Source of the DNA: Methylobacterium goesingense
Lineage (GTDB): Bacteria; Pseudomonadota; Alphaproteobacteria; Rhizobiales; Beijerinckiaceae
Assembly (NCBI RefSeq): GCF_022179225.1
Contig: NZ_BPQL01000081.1
Coordinates: 1-38,480, forward strand
Direction: 5' to 3'
DNA length: 38,480 nt
Part shown: one piece after another, positions 31,575 through 38,480 of the stretch
Layout: each line of letters begins with the position of its first letter
Position numbering within the stretch: position 1 is the stretch's first letter
Translations under genes and position numbers: made by a program
Notes under the pieces: generated by a model
Told to the model about the DNA's origin: nothing
Database searches by the model: none
The model's input: the letters and a program-made list of their open reading frames with translations, nothing else

Positions 31575-34466
31575 ATGACACCTCCCGAAGCACCGATGTC
31601 GACCGGCAGCCGGCGTCGCCGGACCCTGCCGGACACTCTCGGCGCGATGCTCGGTACGATCCGGGGCCGGATCGTGATCGCCTTCCTGGTCATGAGCACG
31701 ATCACGGGTGCGCTCGGGCTGTCGGCTGCGTCGAGTATCCGGCGGGCGGACGAACTCGTGAGCCAGACCTTCGACCGCTCGCTGATGTCCATCAACTACG
31801 CGCGGGCCGCCGCCACCGATTTCGCCGGGATGCGCGCCGTGGAGGCACGCCGCTGGCTGATGCGCGATCCGGCGGCGCGAACGGCCCTCGAGGAGCGGGT
31901 CGTCAGCCTCCAGCAATCCCTGGCGGAAGATCTCGCGATCGCCGTCGAGCGCGCCCAGTCCGATCGGGCCACCGAGGCCGCCCGGGCCGCCGAGCAGGCC
32001 GTATCGGCCTGGACCGCCGCCCGCTCCAAGCTGTCGGACCAGGGCCGGACCGAGGAGGCCTACGCGGATCTCGACCGCTACGCGGCGATCGCGGAGGAGA
32101 ATTTCGACCTCTTCATCAACCACACCGCCGGCGACGGCTTCATCTACCGCCAGCAGGCGCGCGCCATCGTGGCGCGCGAGACCCAGATCAACCTCTTCGG
32201 CACCCTGATCGCCGTGCTTCTCTCCGGTACGGTGGCGTTCGGCCTCGCGCGCCGCATCATGCGGCCCCTGGCCGAGGCCTCGCGGGCGGCCTCGCGCATC
32301 GCGGCCGGCGATCTCAGTGGAACGATGCCGACGGGGAGCGCCGACGAGATCGGCACGCTCCTGGTCGCCATGGGCGTCATGCGCGACAACATCCGCCAGG
32401 CGATGGAGCAGGAAGTCGCCCAGCGCATCTCGGCCGAGGACCAGCTCGCGGACGCCCTGGAGACCTCCCGCGAGGGCATCGTGGTCGTCGACGAGGCCGG
32501 CCGCATCACCCTCACCAACAGCCAGGCCGACGACTATCTCGGGTTCGCCGCCGGCACACTCCCGGCCGGCAGCGCCATCGCGAGTCTCGTGGCGCGCTCG
32601 GCCGCGGGCGCCGGATGCCTCGCCCGGGCGCTCCTCGACGCCCGGGAGGAGCGCAGCGAGTTGCGCCTCGGCGATGGACGCTGGCTCCGGATCAGCCGGA
32701 ACGCCACCCGCAGCGGCGGCTTCATCGCGGTCTGCAGCGACATCACCCTGCTCAAGGAGCAGGAGGCCACCCTCCAGTCGACCAACCTGCGCCTCGACAC
32801 CGCCCTCGACAACATGTCCCAGGGTCTGTGCCTCTTCGACGCCGACGGCCGTCTCATCGTGGTCAACCGGCGCTACTGCGAGATCTTCGGCCTCGGCCCC
32901 GCGCAATTGCCCCTCGGCCTGCCCTATCGCGAGGTGGCGGCCCTCAGCAGCGCCGGCACCGCCTACGCGCATGAAGAACCGGACGCCTTCGCCCTCGCCC
33001 TGGCCGAGACGGCCCCGGGCCGGCCCAGCGATTCCGACTTCCTCCACCTCGGCGACGGCCGGGTGGTGGCGGTCTCGCACAAGGCCGTGCACGGCGGCGG
33101 CCTCGTGGCCACCTTCGAGGACGTCACCGAACGCCGGGAGGCGGATGCCCGCATCGCCTTCATGGCCCGCCACGACGTCCTGACCGGCCTGCCGAACCGG
33201 GCGATGTTCGGCGAGCGCATCGAGGAGGCGGTGGCGCATCTGGGCCGCGGGAGCCCCTTCGCGGTGCTGTGCCTCGACCTCGACCGGTTCAAGGAGGTCA
33301 ACGACACCCTCGGCCATCCCGTGGGCGATGCCCTCCTGCGCGCGGTGGCCGACCGGCTCCGGGCCTGCGTGCGCGAAGTCGACACCGTCGCGCGCCTCGG
33401 CGGCGACGAGTTCGCCATCATCCTGGCGGGGGCCGAGAAGCCGCAAGACGCCGCCGTGCTCGCGCGCCGCATCATCGACGTCGTCAGCGCGCCCTACGAC
33501 CTCGACGGACACCGCGCCAGCGTCGGGGTCAGCATCGGTATCTGCTTCGCCCCCGGCGACGGCACCACCTGTGACAAGCTCCTCAAGAACGCCGACGTGG
33601 CCCTCTACCGCGCCAAGGCGGACGGACGCGGCACCAAGCGCTTCTTCGAGGTGGAGATGGACGTCAGTCTGCGGGCGCGCCGGGCCCTCGAGATCGACCT
33701 GCGCGAGGCGCTGGAGCGCGAGGAGTTCGAGCTGCACTACCAGCCGATCTACGATTTCCGCGGCCGGCGCATCGGCGGCTTCGAGGCCCTGGTACGCTGG
33801 CGCCACCCCGTGCGCGGCCTCGTGCCGCCAGCCGAGTTCATCGCGGTGGCCGAGGAGATCGGCCTCATCGTCCCCCTCGGCGCCTGGTGCCTCACCACGG
33901 CCTGCACGGAGGCGATGCGCTGGCCGGACGGCATCAAGGTGGCGGTGAATGTCTCGGCGGTGCAGTTCCGCGACGAGATCATCGTCGAGTCCGTCCGCGC
34001 GGCCCTGGCCAAGAGCCGCCTGCCGCCGGGCCGCCTGGAACTGGAGATCACCGAATCGGTGCTCCTGAAGGACAACCTCGCGACGCTGGCGACCCTCTAC
34101 GCCCTGCGCCGCCTCGGGGTGCGGATCGCCATGGACGATTTCGGCACCGGCTATTCCAGCCTGAGCTACCTGCGCAGCTTCCCCTTCGACAAGATCAAGA
34201 TCGACCAGTCCTTCGTGCGCGACATCACGAGCAAGACCGATTCCGGGCTGATCGTGCGGGCCGTGATCGGCCTCGGCCTCAGCCTCGGGATGCGCACCAC
34301 CGGCGAGGGCATCGAGACCCAGGAGCAGTTCGATCGCCTGCGCTGCGAGGGCTGCGACGAAGGCCAGGGCTACTTCTTCGCCAAGCCCGGGCCGGCACGC
34401 GACGTGCCCCGGATGATCGAGCGCTGGTCGTCCGCCGGCACGGGGAATTCCCGCGCCGTGGCCTGA
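31575..34466 (+). CDS. Membrane-bound HAMP-PAS-PAS-GGDEF-EAL c-di-GMP enzyme
   Basis: A 963-residue sensor. TM1 is at about residues 29-50, then a helical periplasmic sensor to about 205, TM2 (INLFGTLIAVLLSGTVAFGL), HAMP to about 285, PAS (about 295-390) and a second PAS (about 405-520). The GGDEF domain (RLGGDEFAIIL near residue 610) has an intact I-site REVD five residues before it. The EAL domain (FEALVRWRHP near 737) has NVSAVQF, LEITESVLL, MDDFGTGYSSLSYL, KIDQSFV and EGIET. Both motifs look intact, so it may make and degrade c-di-GMP. The ATG at 31575 is preferred to the TTG just before it. Its divergent neighbour is a periplasmic cupredoxin, suggesting that it senses redox or copper state. 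Confidence 0.95.
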   Translation: MTPPEAPMSTGSRRRRTLPDTLGAMLGTIRGRIVIAFLVMSTITGALGLSAASSIRRADELVSQTFDRSLMSINYARAAATDFAGMRAVEARRWLMRDPAARTALEERVVSLQQSLAEDLAIAVERAQSDRATEAARAAEQAVSAWTAARSKLSDQGRTEEAYADLDRYAAIAEENFDLFINHTAGDGFIYRQQARAIVARETQINLFGTLIAVLLSGTVAFGLARRIMRPLAEASRAASRIAAGDLSGTMPTGSADEIGTLLVAMGVMRDNIRQAMEQEVAQRISAEDQLADALETSREGIVVVDEAGRITLTNSQADDYLGFAAGTLPAGSAIASLVARSAAGAGCLARALLDAREERSELRLGDGRWLRISRNATRSGGFIAVCSDITLLKEQEATLQSTNLRLDTALDNMSQGLCLFDADGRLIVVNRRYCEIFGLGPAQLPLGLPYREVAALSSAGTAYAHEEPDAFALALAETAPGRPSDSDFLHLGDGRVVAVSHKAVHGGGLVATFEDVTERREADARIAFMARHDVLTGLPNRAMFGERIEEAVAHLGRGSPFAVLCLDLDRFKEVNDTLGHPVGDALLRAVADRLRACVREVDTVARLGGDEFAIILAGAEKPQDAAVLARRIIDVVSAPYDLDGHRASVGVSIGICFAPGDGTTCDKLLKNADVALYRAKADGRGTKRFFEVEMDVSLRARRALEIDLREALEREEFELHYQPIYDFRGRRIGGFEALVRWRHPVRGLVPPAEFIAVAEEIGLIVPLGAWCLTTACTEAMRWPDGIKVAVNVSAVQFRDEIIVESVRAALAKSRLPPGRLELEITESVLLKDNLATLATLYALRRLGVRIAMDDFGTGYSSLSYLRSFPFDKIKIDQSFVRDITSKTDSGLIVRAVIGLGLSLGMRTTGEGIETQEQFDRLRCEGCDEGQGYFFAKPGPARDVPRMIERWSSAGTGNSRAVA

Positions 34467-34468
34467 GA

Positions 34469-34491
34469 CGGCGCGGGAATGCCCCGCGCCG
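34469..34491. terminator. Hairpin terminator after the GGDEF-EAL gene
   Basis: CGGCGCGGG (34469-34477), loop AATGC, CCCGCGCCG (34483-34491): a perfect stem starting three bases past the stop codon. It is shared with the convergent gene ending at 34518. Confidence 0.7.
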
Positions 34492-34500
34492 GACGCGCCT

Positions 34501-34534
34501 TCAATCCACGACCTTGCTCAATCCACGACCTTGA
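34501..34534. repeat. 17-bp tandem duplication over a stop codon
   Basis: tcaatccacgaccttgc (34501-34517) and tcaatccacgaccttga (34518-34534) lie head-to-tail. The second copy encodes the last residues and TGA of the MEPMKP protein on the minus strand; the first is an extra copy just past its end. Confidence 0.85.
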
Positions 34535-34847
34535 GGTCGTTCACGTTCACGTCGCCGTTCTGGCTGGTGAAGCTCGGTGCCCGGCCGTTCGACTGCGAGA
34601 CGCCGCTGATGCGGTGGTCGCCGCTGTCGTAGGTGGTCAACTTGCCGTCGGTCTCCACGAGGAGCCGCTGCTTGTCGGGAAAGAACGCGTAGCGCATGTC
34701 GTTCTGGCCGCCGCTGCGCGACGGCTGGCCGAGCTCCTTCGGCCACCAGGGCTCCGAGCCCTTCATCGGCTTCATCGGTTCCATGGGCTTCATCGGTTCC
34801 ATCGGCTTCATCGGCTTCATCGGTTCCATCGGCTTCATCGGTTCCAT
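34518..34847 (-). CDS. MEPMKP-repeat protein of unknown function
   Basis: A 109-residue protein in two parts. Residues 1-29 are a Met/Pro/Lys/Glu repeat built from M-(E/K)-P three-residue steps, encoded by 9-base units over 34761-34847. Residues 30-109 form a compact-looking domain (GSEPWWPKELGQPSRSGGQNDMRYAFFPDKQRLLVETDGK, then LTTYDSGDHRISGVSQ) rich in beta-type sequence. No signal peptide. The high methionine content (ten in 29 residues) could bind copper(I) or act as an oxidant sink, but that is speculation. The ATG at 34847 has a ggaggagcg ribosome site. I know of similar unnamed proteins in related bacteria but no function. Confidence 0.8.
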   Translation of the reverse strand: MEPMKPMEPMKPMKPMEPMKPMEPMKPMKGSEPWWPKELGQPSRSGGQNDMRYAFFPDKQRLLVETDGKLTTYDSGDHRISGVSQSNGRAPSFTSQNGDVNVNDLKVVD

Positions 34848-35053
34848 CGCGCTCGCTCCTCCGGCGGGTGTCTTGAGCCAACGCTACGCTCGAGGCGCCG
34901 CAAGGTTTCCCAGAAAAGTCAGGCGCCGGTCGCCGCCGCGCGGCGGGAGGGGTGATCCGAGGCCGGCCAACCTTGACCGGCATTGAATTCTCCAGGGGGC
35001 GGAGGCATATCGCGCCCGACAGCCAAACCCTTTCAACATCCGGAGACGATCCC

Positions 35054-36907
35054 TTGAGCGACACCGTGGAGCGGCACGAATTCGGTGCCGAAGTCGGGCG
35101 CCTGTTGGACCTCGTGGTCCATGCCCTCTATTCGGACCGCGAGATCTTCCTGCGCGAGCTGGTGGCCAACGCCGCCGACGCCATGGACCGGCGCCGCTTC
35201 GAGGCGCTGACCGACCAGGCCTCGGCGCTGCCCCCGGACGCCAAGGTCCGCATCGTTCCCGACAAGGCCGCCCGGACCCTGACCCTCTCAGATGCCGGCA
35301 TCGGCATGACCAAGGCGGAGCTGGCCCAGAACCTCGGCACCATCGCCCGCTCCGGCACCCGCGCCTTCAGCCAAGCCCTTGGCGACGCCAAGAATGCCGC
35401 CGACATCAAGCCCGAGGACAAGCCGAGCCTGATCGGCCAGTTCGGCGTCGGCTTCTACTCGGCCTTCATGGTCGCCGACCGGGTCACCGTCACCTCGCGC
35501 CGCGCCGGCTCGGAGGAGGCCTGGACCTGGGCCTCCGAGGGCCAGGGCAGCTACACCCTGGAGCCCGCCACCCGGGCTGAACCCGGCACCGACATCGTCC
35601 TGCACCTCAAGGCGGATGCCGACGAGTACCTGGAGAGCTACCGGCTCGACCACGTCGTGCGCAAATGGGCCGACCACATCACGGTGCCGATCGCGATCAC
35701 AGGCGAGGACGGCAAGGAAGAGAACGCCAACCAGGGCACCGCCCTGTGGCGCAAGGCGAAATCCGAGGTCACGCCGGAGCAGTACACCGCGTTCTACCGA
35801 CATGTCGGCATGAACTTCGACGAGCCCTGGGCGACCCTGCACTGGCGGGCCGAGGGCGCGCTGGAATTCTCGGCGCTGCTGTTCGTGCCTGGCATGAAGC
35901 CGTTCCAGGCGGTGGAGGGCGAGCGCGCCAGCAAGGTGCGCCTGCACGTGCGGCGCATGTTCATCACCGACGAGGCCGAGCTCCTTCCCTCCTGGCTGCG
36001 CTTCGTCCAGGGCGTGGTCGACACCGAGGATCTGCCCCTCAACGTCTCCCGCGAGATGCTGCAGGCGACCCCGGTGCTCACGAAGATCCGCCGCGCCGTC
36101 ACCGGCCGCGTGCTGACCGAGCTGACCAACCGCGCCAAGGATGCCGAGGGCTATCGCCCGTTCTGGGAGAATTTCGGCCCCGTCCTCAAGGAGGGCATCT
36201 ACGAGGACCATGAGCGCCGGGCCGAGATCGCCCCCTTGCTGCGCTTCCATTCCTCGGCCGTCGACGGCTGGACCTCCCTGCCCGACTACGTCTCCCGCAT
36301 GAAGGACGGCCAGGAGGCGATCTACTACCTCGTCGCCGACGACGCCGACGCCCTGAAGCGCTCGCCTCAACTCGAGGGGTTCCGCGCGCGCGGTGTCGAG
36401 GTCCTGCTGCTGTCCGACCACGTCGACGCCTTCTGGCCCGAGGCGCTCGCCCGCTTCGACGACAAGCCGCTGCGCTCGGTGACGCAGGGAGCGGTCGATC
36501 TCTCGAAGTTCGCCGGGGAAGCGCCCGACGGCGCGGAGTCTCCGGCCACCGTCGAGGCGCTGGTCACGGCCCTGAAGGCGGCACTCGGCCCCGACGTCTC
36601 CGACGTGCGCGCCACCGATCGCCTGGTGGAGAGCGCGGTGGTGCTCTCGGCCTCCGGTCACGGCCCCGACCTGCAGATGCAGCGGCTGCTGCGGCGGGCG
36701 GGACGCGGCGGCGGCAGCATGCCGGTGTTGGAAATCAACCCGCGCCACCCGCTGATCCAGTCGCTGGCCGCCAAGGTCGACACCCAGGGCGACATCACGG
36801 AGGCCGCCGGCACGCTTCTGGATCTCGCCCGGGTGCAGGATGGGGACACGCCGCGCGATCCCGTCGCCTTCGCGCAGAAGATGGCGGCGGCCCTCGCCAC
36901 GGCCTGA
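35054..36907 (+). CDS. htpG: Molecular chaperone HtpG (bacterial Hsp90)
   Basis: A 617-residue Hsp90. The N-terminal ATPase (residues 1-220) has [61 protein letters not shown] and [16 protein letters not shown]. The middle domain has [39 protein letters not shown] dimerisation domain completes it. It helps client proteins fold in the cytoplasm using ATP. The start is the TTG at 35054 ([13 protein letters not shown]), placed by GGAG nine bases upstream; the ATG at 34952 would add 34 non-conserved residues. It ends with a strong terminator and is transcribed alone. Confidence 0.96.
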   Translation: MSDTVERHEFGAEVGRLLDLVVHALYSDREIFLRELVANAADAMDRRRFEALTDQASALPPDAKVRIVPDKAARTLTLSDAGIGMTKAELAQNLGTIARSGTRAFSQALGDAKNAADIKPEDKPSLIGQFGVGFYSAFMVADRVTVTSRRAGSEEAWTWASEGQGSYTLEPATRAEPGTDIVLHLKADADEYLESYRLDHVVRKWADHITVPIAITGEDGKEENANQGTALWRKAKSEVTPEQYTAFYRHVGMNFDEPWATLHWRAEGALEFSALLFVPGMKPFQAVEGERASKVRLHVRRMFITDEAELLPSWLRFVQGVVDTEDLPLNVSREMLQATPVLTKIRRAVTGRVLTELTNRAKDAEGYRPFWENFGPVLKEGIYEDHERRAEIAPLLRFHSSAVDGWTSLPDYVSRMKDGQEAIYYLVADDADALKRSPQLEGFRARGVEVLLLSDHVDAFWPEALARFDDKPLRSVTQGAVDLSKFAGEAPDGAESPATVEALVTALKAALGPDVSDVRATDRLVESAVVLSASGHGPDLQMQRLLRRAGRGGGSMPVLEINPRHPLIQSLAAKVDTQGDITEAAGTLLDLARVQDGDTPRDPVAFAQKMAAALATA

Positions 36908-36929
36908 ACCCGGTATTTTCCAGGAGATC

Positions 36930-36968
36930 AATCCGGCGACGTGCCACGTCGCCGGATTTATTCTTCCA
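36930..36968 (+). terminator. Intrinsic terminator after htpG
   Basis: AATCCGGCGACG (36930-36941), loop TGCCA, CGTCGCCGGATT (36947-36958), followed by TATTCTTCC. A perfect 12-bp stem with a T-rich tail. Confidence 0.9.
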
Positions 36969-36986
36969 CTTTGCCCGCCGAATGAC

Positions 36987-37011
36987 GGAACGAGTACCCC
37001 GGAATCGGGTT
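36987..37011 (+). promoter_or_regulatory. Candidate EcfG promoter for the small secreted protein gene
   Basis: GGAAC (36987-36991), 17 bases, then GTT (37009-37011), the same spacing as at 19954-19978 and matching the general-stress promoter pattern. It lies 27 bases before the ATG at 37039 and after the htpG terminator, so it should drive that gene alone. Confidence 0.65.
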
Positions 37012-37038
37012 GAACTCCAGAATTGATCTGGAGGAAAC

Positions 37039-37338
37039 ATGACCATTCGTAATCTTGCCGTCGCCACCGCCGCCCTGATGCTGACCGCGACCACCGCCTT
37101 CGCCGCCCCCTGCGCGACCGGCACGACCAGCAACATGAAGGACAAGTCCGCATCCATGGACAAGTCCTCCACTGTCGATGGTGGATCGAGCGCCAAGGTC
37201 ACGCCCGGTGCCAAGGCCGAGTCGCCCGGCACCGTCGGTGCGATGAACAATGTTGGCGCGAACACGCAGCCGGCCCCGGGCGAGAAGAAGCCTGCCGAGG
37301 GTCAGGTCGTGAAGGGTGACAGCGCCGACAATTGCTAA
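37039..37338 (+). CDS. Small secreted protein, probable general-stress gene
   Basis: A 99-residue exported protein. The signal peptide (MTIRNLAVATAALMLTATTAFA) is cut before APCATG. The mature part is low-complexity, rich in Ser, Lys, Ala, Pro and Gly (MKDKSASMDKSSTVDGGSSAKV), so probably disordered. It has one cysteine at each end (CATG near the N-terminus, DNC at the C-terminus), which could join in a disulfide or link dimers. The ATG at 37039 has an excellent ribosome site (ctggaggaaac). An EcfG-type promoter precedes it. No function is known; a protective periplasmic role under stress or drying is a guess from regulation and composition. Confidence 0.82.
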   Translation: MTIRNLAVATAALMLTATTAFAAPCATGTTSNMKDKSASMDKSSTVDGGSSAKVTPGAKAESPGTVGAMNNVGANTQPAPGEKKPAEGQVVKGDSADNC

Positions 37339-37528
37339 TCACGGCTGCGCTGAGGTCGGGCGCGGAACGTCACGCCAGGCTCTGACGCGCCGATGACCTG
37401 AGACATCCCTACGAAGCTCCGTGCGCCGAACCGGCGGGCGGGGCCTCTTGCCGTCGATGGTCCCATCGTGTTCCGCGCGGCAGAATGGACACGGACAGCA
37501 GCGTGCCCCGGCGCTAGAAGCCGCGCGG

Positions 37529-38480
37529 ATGGACCTTCGCCCCTATCAACGCGCCAGCCTCGATGCACTCCACGCCGCCTGGGCGCGGGGCGACGGGGCC
37601 GGTCTCATCGTGCTGCCCACCGGGGCGGGCAAGTCCCTGGTCATCGCGGCTCTGGTGCGCGAGACCCTCGCGGCGAACCCGGCGCACCGCGTCCTCGTCG
37701 TCACCCACACCCGCGAGCTGATCGCCCAGAACCACGGCGAGCTCCTGAACCTCTGGCCGGGCGCGCCGGCCGGTCTCTACTCGGCCGGGCTCGGGCGCCG
37801 GGACGAGGGGGCGCAGGTGCTGTTCTGCGGCATCCAGTCGGTCTGGAACCGCGTACCCGAGATCGGACCGTTCGACCTCGTCGTGGTGGACGAGGCCCAC
37901 CTGATCCCCCGCGACGCCGAGACCCGTTACGGCCGCTTCCTCGCCGCCCTGAAGGCCGCCCGCCCGGATCTGCGCGTGGTCGGCCTGACCGCCACGCCTT
38001 ACCGCCTGGACAGCGGCCGCCTCGACGAGGGTCCGGGACGGCTGTTCGACGCCATCGTGTACGAGGCGAATGTCGGCGACCTGATCTACCAGGGTTACCT
38101 CGCGCCCCTGATCTCCAAGGCCACCGCCACGGCCCTCGACGTCACGGGCGTGCCCCGGCGCGGCGGGGACTACATCCCGAGCGCCCTGGAGGCCGCCGTC
38201 AACCAGGATTGGATCACCCGCGCGGCCGTGGAGGAGATGGTGGGCTACGGGCAAGGCCGACGCGCCTGGCTCGCTTTCTGCGCCGGGCTCGCCCACGCCA
38301 CTGCCGTGCGCGACGCGATCCGGGCCGAGGGCCATACCTGCGAGACTCTCTCGGGCGAGACCCCGAAGCGGGCGCGCGACCGCATGGTCCGCGATTTTCG
38401 CGAGGGCCGGATCCGATGCCTGACCTCGGTGGGGGTCCTGGCCACCGGATTCAACGTGCCCCAGGTCGACCTCGTCGCCC
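37529..38480 (+). CDS. DEAD/DEAH-box helicase, RadD-like (partial, runs off the window)
   Basis: The first 317 codons of a superfamily 2 helicase; the frame is open at the window end. The ATG at 37529 begins MDLRPYQRASLDALHAAW (the Q-motif-like RPYQ). Helicase motifs: Walker A LPTGAGKSLV, VVTHTRELIAQN, IQSVWNR, DEAH in VVVDEAHLIP, the GLTATPYRLDSGR block, and the start of the second RecA-like domain (FCAGLAHATAVRDAIR, TSVGVLATGFNVPQVDLV). The GLTATPYRL and early short insert match RadD (YejH), a helicase linked to recombination intermediate processing. Other type I or III restriction-like helicases are possible, but the compact N-terminus favours RadD. No methylase or specificity gene is adjacent on the visible side. 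Confidence 0.85.
   Translation, partial: MDLRPYQRASLDALHAAWARGDGAGLIVLPTGAGKSLVIAALVRETLAANPAHRVLVVTHTRELIAQNHGELLNLWPGAPAGLYSAGLGRRDEGAQVLFCGIQSVWNRVPEIGPFDLVVVDEAHLIPRDAETRYGRFLAALKAARPDLRVVGLTATPYRLDSGRLDEGPGRLFDAIVYEANVGDLIYQGYLAPLISKATATALDVTGVPRRGGDYIPSALEAAVNQDWITRAAVEEMVGYGQGRRAWLAFCAGLAHATAVRDAIRAEGHTCETLSGETPKRARDRMVRDFREGRIRCLTSVGVLATGFNVPQVDLVA

Noticed and set aside
31521..33806. A 761-codon open frame opposite the GGDEF-EAL gene
   Set aside because: Antisense shadow; no motif and biased composition.
34761..34847. CRISPR or intergenic satellite from the 9-bp units
   Set aside because: The units are codons of the MEPMKP protein and keep its reading frame.
37529..38480. A restriction-modification or other defence system from the helicase at the right edge
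   Set aside because: No methylase, nuclease or specificity gene is visible beside it, and the motifs fit RadD better; the window ends before a firm test.

Overview
The window is GC-rich chromosomal DNA from an alphaproteobacterium, most likely a Methylobacterium/Methylorubrum-type member of the Hyphomicrobiales (Rhizobiales). The evidence is a NepR-EcfG general-stress pair, a SUV3-type RNA helicase, a type II (eukaryote-like) glutamine synthetase with a sigma-54 promoter, and a three-gene quinoprotein (PQQ) relay module. The assignment rests on gene content and protein motifs read by eye. I see no tRNA, rRNA, CRISPR array, transposase or phage gene; this reads as ordinary chromosome.

Layout. 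1-3300: a TetR repressor divergent from a secreted metallo-beta-lactamase-fold protein, a SoxYZ-like carrier and a CXXCW rhodanese-like protein, the set that accompanies periplasmic quinoprotein dehydrogenases. 3758-7615: panB, a TonB-dependent receptor and a small secreted protein. 7808-12128: a LysR regulator divergent from a periplasmic L-asparaginase, an AraC/GyrI-like regulator and a bestrophin-family channel. 12461-18128: a large CoA transferase, then a FIST sensor protein and a hybrid histidine kinase (translationally coupled), divergent from a NarL/LuxR response regulator. 18154-20425: PRC-barrel, DUF2721 and SWIB-domain proteins. 20511-24106: SUV3-like helicase, a small unknown protein, and ecfG-nepR. 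24496-27987: glutaminase, a WYL regulator divergent from a glutathione S-transferase, and glnII. 28200-34466: a di-heme cytochrome c peroxidase/MauG-like protein, a small membrane protein, a polytopic membrane protein, a cupredoxin and a HAMP-PAS-PAS-GGDEF-EAL protein. 34518-38480: a MEPMKP-repeat protein, htpG, a small secreted protein and the 5' part of a RadD-like helicase.

How parts work together. Nitrogen is a recurring theme (asparaginase, glutaminase, glnII). Periplasmic redox chemistry is another (quinoprotein relay, di-heme peroxidase, cupredoxin). The general-stress sigma factor EcfG has two good candidate promoters in the window, both GGAAC-N17-GTT, before the SWIB gene and before the secreted protein at 37039. 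The FIST/kinase/regulator trio resembles the NosP-NahK-ErbR arrangement of Pseudomonas.

The most unusual DNA-level signal is a set of short tandem duplications lying on start or stop codons. The clearest is a 14-bp repeat before the bestrophin gene that creates four five-codon reading frames, each overlapping the next by ATGA, the last overlapping the bestrophin start in the same way.
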